This document shows, piece by piece, positions 1-4,801 of a stretch of 13,577 nucleotides of DNA; position 1 is the first letter of the stretch; each line of letters starts with the position of its first letter. A program made the position numbers and the translations under genes. The stretch is from Bacillota bacterium (lineage in GTDB: Bacteria; Bacillota; Sulfobacillia; JAJZYS01; JAJYTV01): NCBI GenBank assembly GCA_021792885.1, contig JAJYTV010000022.1, positions 1 through 13,577 of the forward strand, read 5' to 3'. The notes beneath the pieces are model-generated. The model ran no database searches. It saw only the letters and a list, made by a program, of their open reading frames with translations, and was not told where the DNA came from.

Positions 1-69
1 GTACCATCCATCTGGCGCACAGAGGACGGCGGGGAGACCTTTCAGCTCGTACCGTTCCTGAAAACGTAG
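1..69 (+). CDS. 3' end of an upstream gene (partial, function unknown)
   Basis: Frame 1 is open from the first base to a TAG at 67-69 and gives 22 residues ending in TEDGGETFQLVPFLKT. Codon third positions are mostly G or C, as in the real genes of the window, and the composition is protein-like (W, F, D, G, E mixed) rather than the Arg/Ala/Pro-rich type of shadow frames here. The IWRTEDGGETF stretch loosely resembles the S-x-DGG-x-TW core of BNR/sialidase-type beta-propeller repeats, but 22 residues are too few to assign a family. The gene would run rightward and converge on the small leftward gene ending at 353. It is too short to be certain; it could also be chance. Confidence 0.45.
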   Translation, partial: VPSIWRTEDGGETFQLVPFLKT

Positions 70-94
70 AAATTGATAGACGGACGTCTACGTT
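63..94. other. 8-bp inverted repeat at the end of the upstream gene
   Basis: AACGTAGA at 63-70 is perfectly complementary to TCTACGTT at 87-94, with a 16-nt loop. The left arm contains the TAG stop (67-69) of the partial upstream gene. This position suits a transcript-end hairpin, but no T-run follows, so it is not a standard intrinsic terminator. Confidence 0.3.
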
Positions 95-165
95 GCGCCG
101 ACCGAACAGCGTTGCCGGCGACGGGCCTGCCGGGGCATTGCACCCCGAAACCGCCGCGTGCCATC

Positions 166-201
166 GCAAGGCGGGCCTTGCCCAGGCGAGGCCTGGGCAG
201 G
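166..201. other. two overlapping, mutually exclusive hairpins
   Basis: GCAAGG (166-171) pairs with CCTTGC (176-181) around a 4-nt loop. Positions 177-187 pair with 191-201 around a GAG loop (nine Watson-Crick pairs 179-187/191-199, one G-T type pair and one more G-C pair). The two stems share 177-181 and cannot form together. That arrangement is seen in attenuators and riboswitches, but I recognise no known RNA family, and a convergent intergenic location argues against a leader RNA. It may simply reflect repeat-rich GC sequence. Confidence 0.35.
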
Positions 202-223
202 TGCCACCGAGGATAGGGGTGCC

Positions 224-270
224 CCCCTGCGGAGGAGGAGCCTCCAGCGGAGGCTCCTCCTCCGCAGGGG
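224..270. repeat. perfect 22-bp inverted repeat with 3-nt loop
   Basis: Positions 224-245 are the exact reverse complement of 249-270, separated by the trinucleotide AGC (246-248). The arms contain purine-rich GGAGGAGGAG and its complement. It lies in the convergent intergenic region between the partial gene ending at 69 and the small gene ending at 353. A perfect 22-bp stem is far beyond chance expectation. It could act as a bidirectional transcription terminator or RNA-stabilising stem, or be a dispersed palindromic (REP/MITE-like) repeat. No T-run flanks it, and copy number elsewhere cannot be judged from this window. Confidence 0.85.
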
Positions 271-278
271 CTCCGACC

Positions 279-297
279 GCGGGCTCTTTCAGCCCGC
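279..297. other. 7-bp GC-rich hairpin
   Basis: GCGGGCT (279-285) pairs with AGCCCGC (291-297) around a 5-nt loop, directly next to the long palindrome. Read leftward it lies about 55 bp beyond the stop of the small gene at 353-553 and could help end that transcript, but neither side has a T-tract. Confidence 0.4.
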
Positions 298-352
298 AGC
301 CTCTGGGATAGGCGCCTCTGTGCAAACCTGAAACTGTCACGAACCCTGATGC

Positions 353-553
353 CTAGCCCGGCTGCGGCTCGCCGCCCGGCGCCGCGTCCTCCACGACGTC
401 GGCCGGCTCGAACAGCTGGAAGCGCCCGCTTGCGGACAGCGCATTCGAGCACTGCAGCATGCCCGCGCGCAGCTCGTGCTCGACCTTCGTGTAGAGCTCC
501 CCCTCATACCGAAAGCGCACGCCCAGGGGCAGGTCGGCGAACGACCGCTGCAC
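353..553 (-). CDS. small uncharacterised protein, 66 aa
   Basis: Leftward gene starting with GTG at 553-551, chosen because an AGGAGGG ribosome binding site lies 6 nt upstream (opposite strand of 560-566). An in-frame ATG at 631 is less likely: it would lie inside the bioY operator and add an Arg/Lys-rich stretch. The protein begins MQRSFADLPLGVRFRYEG, continues with an ELYTKV segment, a Cys-x-Asn-Ala motif (residues 35-38) and FEPADVVE, then a low-complexity Gly/Glu/Pro tail. The pattern 'F-x-DL-x-x-G-x-x-F-x-Y-x-G-x-x-Y-x-K ... C-x-NA ... F-x-P' resembles small uncharacterised proteins seen in phage and bacterial genomes; I recall the pattern but cannot name a family. No signal peptide or membrane segment is seen. 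It diverges from bioY and might share its control region. Confidence 0.65.
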   Translation of the reverse strand: MQRSFADLPLGVRFRYEGELYTKVEHELRAGMLQCSNALSASGRFQLFEPADVVEDAAPGGEPQPG

Positions 554-605
554 CGCGATCCCTCCTGCTGCGGTGGGTTCGCGGCGAAGTGCCCGCTTCC
601 TCCTC

Positions 606-635
606 TTGACAGAAGGCGCCTTTGCACGCATTGTA
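606..635 (+). promoter_or_regulatory. probable sigma-A promoter of bioY
   Basis: TTGACA at 606-611 is a perfect -35 hexamer. With 17-18 bp spacing the -10 element falls at about 629-635 (ATTGTA at 630-635 is the nearest match), overlapping the left half of the BirA-like operator. The start codon at 676 would leave a leader of roughly 30-35 nt. On the other strand 635-630 reads TACAAT, five of six to the -10 consensus, so a weak divergent promoter for the small leftward gene is possible, although its -35 region is poor. Confidence 0.6.
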
Positions 636-662
636 AACCATGTTGCATCATGGGGTTGACGA
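631..662 (+). promoter_or_regulatory. BirA-type biotin operator
   Basis: TTGTAAACC (631-639) is followed after exactly 14 bp by GGTTGACGA (654-662). The left half matches the known BirA half-site perfectly. The right half matches its inverted copy (GGTTTACAA) at seven of nine positions. The known bacterial BirA operators have spacers of about 14-16 bp. The site covers the expected -10 region and ends next to the bioY ribosome binding site, so holo-BirA with biotinyl-AMP would block transcription when biotin is plentiful. The gene directly downstream encodes a biotin transporter, which strongly supports the assignment. The birA gene itself is not in the window. Confidence 0.8.
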
Positions 663-675
663 AAGGGGTACCCAG

Positions 676-1215
676 ATGTCCGAGGAATACAGGCGCGCCA
701 GGCGCATCGCCTATGCGGCCGCGTTCGCCGCACTGCTCACTGTCGCTTCCTACGTCAGCTTTGCGTTGCCCTTCACCGATGTGCCGTTCACGCTCCAGGT
801 GCTGGTCGTCCTGCTCGCGGGGTACGTGCTCGGGCCGGGTCTTGCCGTCCTGTCGATCGTCCTCTACATCGTGCTCGGGGCGGTGGGCGTCCCGGTCTTC
901 GCCGGAGGCGCCGCGGGGATCGGCGTCGTGCTCGGACCGCTCGGCGGCTACATCATCGGCTGGCCGTTCGCCGCGGCGATCGCGGGTGCCTTCGCCAGGC
1001 ATGGCATCGGACTGCGTCTCGTGGGGGCGGCCCTCGGGATCGTGTGCGTGTACGCCTTCGGCGTCACCGGCCTGCACATCGCGCAGGGAGTGCCCTGGCG
1101 CACCGCGGTGCTGGTCGGGGCGCTTCCTTTTCTACCCTTCGACGCCCTCAAAGGGATCGTCGCGGCGTTGATCGCGCCCTCCCTGCGCAGGCTCGCGGCC
1201 CAGCAGGAGGCATAG
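676..1215 (+). CDS. bioY: biotin transporter BioY
   Basis: Integral membrane biotin-binding (S) component of an energy-coupling factor transporter, 179 aa, typical for BioY. The ATG at 676 is chosen because AAAGGGG (662-668) lies 7 nt upstream; the earlier in-frame ATG at 640 falls between the operator half-sites and lacks a good binding site. About six hydrophobic segments are visible. Family landmarks are PFTDVPFTLQ (32-41), the following LLAG-x-x-LGP (47-54), GVPVFAGG (71-78), GPLGGYIIG (87-95) and a D-x-x-K pair (Asp156, Lys159) in the last helix. No ECF ATPase or EcfT gene lies nearby, so it would share a genome-encoded module or work alone. It is the first gene after the BirA-type operator, so it is probably repressed by biotin; ggt-like and coaX follow in the same direction. 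Confidence 0.93.
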   Translation: MSEEYRRARRIAYAAAFAALLTVASYVSFALPFTDVPFTLQVLVVLLAGYVLGPGLAVLSIVLYIVLGAVGVPVFAGGAAGIGVVLGPLGGYIIGWPFAAAIAGAFARHGIGLRLVGAALGIVCVYAFGVTGLHIAQGVPWRTAVLVGALPFLPFDALKGIVAALIAPSLRRLAAQQEA

Positions 1216-1264
1216 GGCGAAACCGGAATACTTGCTCCTGGGGATGTGCCCGGGGGGAATTCCG

Positions 1265-2815
1265 ATGTACGAGGCGATCGGTTACAGCCATGCGGCGGCG
1301 ACGGCCCACCCGCTCGCGACGAAGGCGGCGATCTCGGCGCTGCGCCGCGGCGGCGGAGCCGTCGACGCCGCCATCGCGGCGAACGCGGTGCTCAGCGTGA
1401 CGGAACCGGACTCCTGCGGGCTCGGGGGCGACCTCTTCGCGCTCGTCTACCATGCGGCGGCGCGCAAGGTGAGTGCGTACGCCGCGGCGGGCCCGGTCGG
1501 CAGCGCGTTCGACCGGACAAGGCTGCCTGCGAGCGGCCCCATGCCGCAGCGCGGCCCACTCAGCGTCACCCTGCCGGGGGCGGTCGCCGGGTGGGGTCTC
1601 CTGCACCGCGACTGGGGCAAGCTCTCGTGGGCGGATCTGCTGCTCCCGGCGAAGGAGATCGCGGAGCAGGGGTTCCCGCTGACAAGCAAGGTGGCGCAGG
1701 CGCTGCGCGAGGCGCGCAGCTTCGCGGACGACGCGTTCATCGCACAGTTCCTGGCCCACGGCGATCCCGCGGCGGGCGAGTTGCAGCGCAGCCCGGACCT
1801 CGCGCAGACCCTCGCTTCCCTGGCGCGGGAGGGGCCGGACTGGTTCTACCGCGGGCCGTTCGCCGCGGCGCTCGAGCGGACGCTGCGCGCAGGCGGCGGG
1901 AGCGTCACGGCCGGGGACATGGCTGCCTTCCGCGCGCAGCGGGTGGAGCCCCTTGCGGCAACCTACCGCGGCCGGCAGGTCTTCGTCACGCCGCCGCCGA
2001 GCCAGGGCGTCACGCTGCTGCTGATGCTGGCCTTGCTCGACGGGCTGCCGGCAGGCGCCGCACCGGACGATCCCGCAGGGCTCCACCTGCTCGTCGAGGC
2101 GAAGCGGCGCGCCTACCTCCTGCGCGACGAACTGCTTGCGGATCCCGTCTTCAAGCCGACCGACTGGCAGGCGATCCTGCGCGGACCGACGATCGACGCG
2201 GCCCGCGCCGACATCGACCCGACCGCCACCCGTTGGCCATCGCCGCGTCTGCGTCACGGCGGGACGACCTTCCTCTGCACATGGGATCGGGCCGGCGACG
2301 CGTGCGCCATCATCCAGAGCCATTACCTGGGCGTCGGGAGCGGCGTGCTCGTTCCGGGCTTCGGCGTCCACTTGCAAAATCGGGGCGCCTACTTCAGCCT
2401 GGAGGACGGACATCCGAACGCGATCGCAAAGGGCAAGCGCACCGCACATACCCTGATGGCGTCGATGGTGCTCGGCGAGGACGGGCTCGAGACGGTTCTG
2501 GGGACGATGGGCGGCGACGGCCAGCCGCAGACCAACGTGCAGATCCTGCGGCGGCTCGTCGATTTCGGAGAGGGCCTCGAGCGGGCCGTCGCGGCGCCCC
2601 GCCTGCGCGACGGGTTCGGCGAGCCGCCGGGGCTGCAGCTCGAGGCCGGACTCCGGGAGAAGGGCGCGGAGCTCGCGGCATTCGGACACACGGTGCGCAT
2701 CGGGGACGACCTGATGGACGGCATGGGCCACGCCCAGGCCATCACGCGCAGCGGATCCGGACTCCTGCGGGCGACCTCCGATCCGCGGGGCGACGGCATC
2801 GCCTGGGCGGAGTGA
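1265..2815 (+). CDS. gamma-glutamyltransferase family protein (YwrD-like)
   Basis: Ntn hydrolase of the gamma-glutamyltranspeptidase family, 516 aa. The ATG at 1265 has a GGGGGGAA site at 1252-1259; an upstream in-frame TTG at 1232 has no comparable site. Family features: N-terminal H-P-L-A-T with GGGAVDAAIAA, the SCGLGGD segment, and near the middle GG-TT-FLC, where Thr334 should be the autocleavage and catalytic nucleophile. This would split a precursor into chains of about 333 and 183 residues. GKRTAHTLM and GTMGGDGQPQ match the substrate-pocket region of the small subunit. No signal peptide is present, so it acts in the cytoplasm, unlike secreted GGT. The Tyr-Arg-Glu-x-Ala-Pro motif whose Arg holds the glutamate carboxylate in E. 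coli GGT appears here as YAAAGP (72-77), so true gamma-glutamyl substrates are uncertain. It starts 49 bp after bioY and ends 13 bp before coaX. Confidence 0.88.
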   Translation: MYEAIGYSHAAATAHPLATKAAISALRRGGGAVDAAIAANAVLSVTEPDSCGLGGDLFALVYHAAARKVSAYAAAGPVGSAFDRTRLPASGPMPQRGPLSVTLPGAVAGWGLLHRDWGKLSWADLLLPAKEIAEQGFPLTSKVAQALREARSFADDAFIAQFLAHGDPAAGELQRSPDLAQTLASLAREGPDWFYRGPFAAALERTLRAGGGSVTAGDMAAFRAQRVEPLAATYRGRQVFVTPPPSQGVTLLLMLALLDGLPAGAAPDDPAGLHLLVEAKRRAYLLRDELLADPVFKPTDWQAILRGPTIDAARADIDPTATRWPSPRLRHGGTTFLCTWDRAGDACAIIQSHYLGVGSGVLVPGFGVHLQNRGAYFSLEDGHPNAIAKGKRTAHTLMASMVLGEDGLETVLGTMGGDGQPQTNVQILRRLVDFGEGLERAVAAPRLRDGFGEPPGLQLEAGLREKGAELAAFGHTVRIGDDLMDGMGHAQAITRSGSGLLRATSDPRGDGIAWAE

Positions 2816-2828
2816 CGAGGGGGACGAG

Positions 2829-3599
2829 ATGCTTCTTACGCTGGACCTCGGCAACACGAACCTGACGGTCGGGGTGTTCTCCGGCGACGAGATCGCGGTG
2901 CGCGCCCGCATCTCGACGCGGCGCGACAGGACGAGCGACGAGTGGGGATTGATGATCGCGCAGCAGATCGAGCGGCGCGGTGTGACGGCTGCGGACCTCG
3001 AGGGGGCGATCCTGGCCTCCGTCGTGCCGCCCGCGACGAACGCGGTGCGCGAGGGCTGCGTCGGATTTCTGGGTGTCGACCCCCTGCTCATCGACAGCGC
3101 CTACGACCATGGCGTGCCCATCGCCTATGCCCATCCGGAGGAGCTTGGGGCGGACCGCATCGTGAACGCGGCCGGCGCTCTCGCCCGCTTCCTGCCGCCG
3201 CTCGTGATCGTCGACTTCGGTACGGCGACCACGTTCGACGCGATCGACCGCGAGGGGCGCTACCTGGGCGGTGCGATCGCACCAGGCATCAACGTCTCGA
3301 CGGAGGCGCTCTTCCAGCGCGCCGCGCTCTTGCACCGCGTGCGTCTCAAGCCGCCCGAGCGGGCGATCGGCCGCACGACCGAGGAGAGCCTGCAGTCTGG
3401 CATCGTGCTCGGCTTCGCCGGGCAGGTCGACGCGCTCGTGCGCCGGATGCAGCAGGAACTCGGCGGGGCCAAGGTGATCGCGACGGGCGGGCTTGCGGAG
3501 TTGATCGCCCCGCATACGGAGACGGTGCACGAGATCGACCAGGACATCACGCTGCGCGGGCTGCAGGCCCTCTATGCGCGGCGGGGGGTGCACAGGTGA
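2829..3599 (+). CDS. coaX: type III pantothenate kinase
   Basis: Cytoplasmic enzyme that phosphorylates pantothenate, the first committed step of coenzyme A synthesis; 256 aa, the usual length. ATG follows a GAGGGGGA site at 2817-2824. Motifs of the type III (ASKHA fold) family are intact: DLGNT at 6-10 (phosphate binding), GADR at 107-110 with the presumed catalytic Asp109, and DFGTATTFD at 129-137. GGAIAPGI follows around 145-155 and an ATGG motif lies near the C-terminus. Type III enzymes are not inhibited by CoA and usually need a monovalent cation. The stop codon overlaps the GTG of the next gene (GTGA at 3596-3599), which indicates translational coupling. Its place behind a BirA-controlled transporter suggests joint control of two cofactor supply steps. 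Confidence 0.95.
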   Translation: MLLTLDLGNTNLTVGVFSGDEIAVRARISTRRDRTSDEWGLMIAQQIERRGVTAADLEGAILASVVPPATNAVREGCVGFLGVDPLLIDSAYDHGVPIAYAHPEELGADRIVNAAGALARFLPPLVIVDFGTATTFDAIDREGRYLGGAIAPGINVSTEALFQRAALLHRVRLKPPERAIGRTTEESLQSGIVLGFAGQVDALVRRMQQELGGAKVIATGGLAELIAPHTETVHEIDQDITLRGLQALYARRGVHR

Positions 3600-4801
3600 G
3601 GGACGAGAAGCTGCGCGAGGAACTGCGGGCCCGCTGCACCGCGCTCGGCCGGATGCTGGGCGAGGCGGACCTCGACGTCGCTCTGTTGCAGCAGACGACG
3701 GACAAGTACTACTTCGCGGGGACGGTGCAGCAGGGATTCCTCGCCGTCGCCCCGGAGCGCGAGCCGGTCTTCTTCTGCCGCAAGGGCGTCGATCGCACGT
3801 CCGAAGAATCACCTTGGCAGGTGGTGCCGCTCGAGAACCCCAAGGACCTGCCGGGGGTGCTCCAGAGCGCGGGGCTGCGCACCCGGCGCATCGGCCTCGA
3901 GGGCGATGTGCTGCCGCTGCAGCTATACCGCCAGATGGAGCGGATGTTCCCCGAAGCGGCACTCGAGGACGCGAGCGGTGCCGTGCGCGCGCTGCGCGCG
4001 GTGAAGTCTCCCTATGAGCTCCAGGAGATTCGGACGGCGGGTGCCGCCTGGACCGAGATGATGGAAGAGACACGGCGGCTCCTGCGGCCCGGCGTCAGCG
4101 ACCACGAGATCTCCATCCGCGTCGATGCGCACGGCCGGCTGCACGGCGGGCAGGGGCTCATGCGCACGCGCGGCTTCAATTTCGAGTACTTCGCGCCCCA
4201 CGTGCTTTGGGGCCCTCCCGGCGCCGTGCCGGCCCACTTCGACGGGCCGACCGGCGGCAGCGGCCCGCACCCGAGCATCGGGCAGGGCTCGGGTGCCCGC
4301 CCGATCGAGGCGGGAAGTCCGATCCTCTGCGACTACGCGGTCGCCGTGCGCGGCTACGTCGCCGACGGAACGCGCAGCTTCGTGCTCGGCAGGCTGTCGG
4401 CCGAACTGCAGTACGCGGCCGAGCTCGCCGGCGAGATCCTCGCCGAGGTCGAGGAGGCACTGCGTCCGGGGACTGAGGTCGGCGCGCTCTTCCGCATGGC
4501 CCAGGAGCGCGCGGAGCGGCACGGCCTCGGGCAGCATTTCATGGGCTTCGGCGCGGATCGGGTGCGCTTCCTCGGGCATGGCATCGGCCTCGAGCTCGAC
4601 GAGCTGCCCGTCCTCACGGCCCGTGCCCCCGGCGTCCTCCAAACGGGCATGGTCGTCGCGATCGAGCCGAAGTTCGTCTTCCCCGGCCTCGGCGCGGTCG
4701 GCGTGGAGGACTCGTTCGCCATCCGCGACGAGGGACCGGCCGAGGTGCTGACGCGCTTTGACCGCGGCCCGATCGTCCTTCCGCCGGAAGGGTTGCGCTA
4801 G
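3596..4801 (+). CDS. M24 family metallopeptidase (Xaa-Pro peptidase-like)
   Basis: Dinuclear-metal peptidase of the pita-bread fold, 401 aa. It starts with GTG at 3596, overlapping the coaX stop by 4 bp, with a GGGGGGTG site just upstream. Residues 1-135 form a creatinase-type N-terminal domain; 137-385 are the catalytic domain. All five metal ligands can be placed: Asp246 (CDYAV), Asp257 (VADGTR), His328 (GHGIG), Glu357 (IEPKF) and Glu371 (GVEDSF). The insert HFDGPTGGSGPHPSIGQGSG (214-233) marks a subgroup that I know only as 'M24/Xaa-Pro peptidase-like', so the substrate is not certain; proline dipeptidase or aminopeptidase activity is the default guess. No signal peptide. It ends one base into the recD2 start codon (TAGTG at 4799-4803). 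Confidence 0.9.
   Translation: MRDEKLREELRARCTALGRMLGEADLDVALLQQTTDKYYFAGTVQQGFLAVAPEREPVFFCRKGVDRTSEESPWQVVPLENPKDLPGVLQSAGLRTRRIGLEGDVLPLQLYRQMERMFPEAALEDASGAVRALRAVKSPYELQEIRTAGAAWTEMMEETRRLLRPGVSDHEISIRVDAHGRLHGGQGLMRTRGFNFEYFAPHVLWGPPGAVPAHFDGPTGGSGPHPSIGQGSGARPIEAGSPILCDYAVAVRGYVADGTRSFVLGRLSAELQYAAELAGEILAEVEEALRPGTEVGALFRMAQERAERHGLGQHFMGFGADRVRFLGHGIGLELDELPVLTARAPGVLQTGMVVAIEPKFVFPGLGAVGVEDSFAIRDEGPAEVLTRFDRGPIVLPPEGLR

Noticed and set aside
166..297. CRISPR array or known riboswitch in the left intergenic region
   Set aside because: There are no regularly spaced identical direct repeats, and I could not match the conserved core of any riboswitch or of tmRNA, RNase P or SRP RNA on either strand.
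70..352. Insertion sequence remnant
   Set aside because: No transposase fragment and no target-site duplication seen; the 9-bp outer inverted pair (17-25 and 315-323) is short enough to be chance.
93..452. Overlapping open frames in the left intergenic region on both strands
   Set aside because: They read through the 22-bp palindrome, giving Gly/Ser/Ala low-complexity peptides, and have no good start signals.
640..675. Earlier ATG start for bioY at 640
   Set aside because: It falls between the BirA half-sites and close to the probable transcription start, while the ATG at 676 has AAAGGGG at proper spacing and matches the family N-terminus.
1232..1264. TTG start at 1232 for the GGT homologue
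   Set aside because: The added 11 residues show no family similarity, and the ATG at 1265 is preceded by GGGGGGAA at good spacing.
1148..3091. Leftward open frame of 647 codons opposite the GGT homologue and coaX
   Set aside because: No recognisable domains, no ribosome binding site, and fully covered by strongly supported rightward genes.
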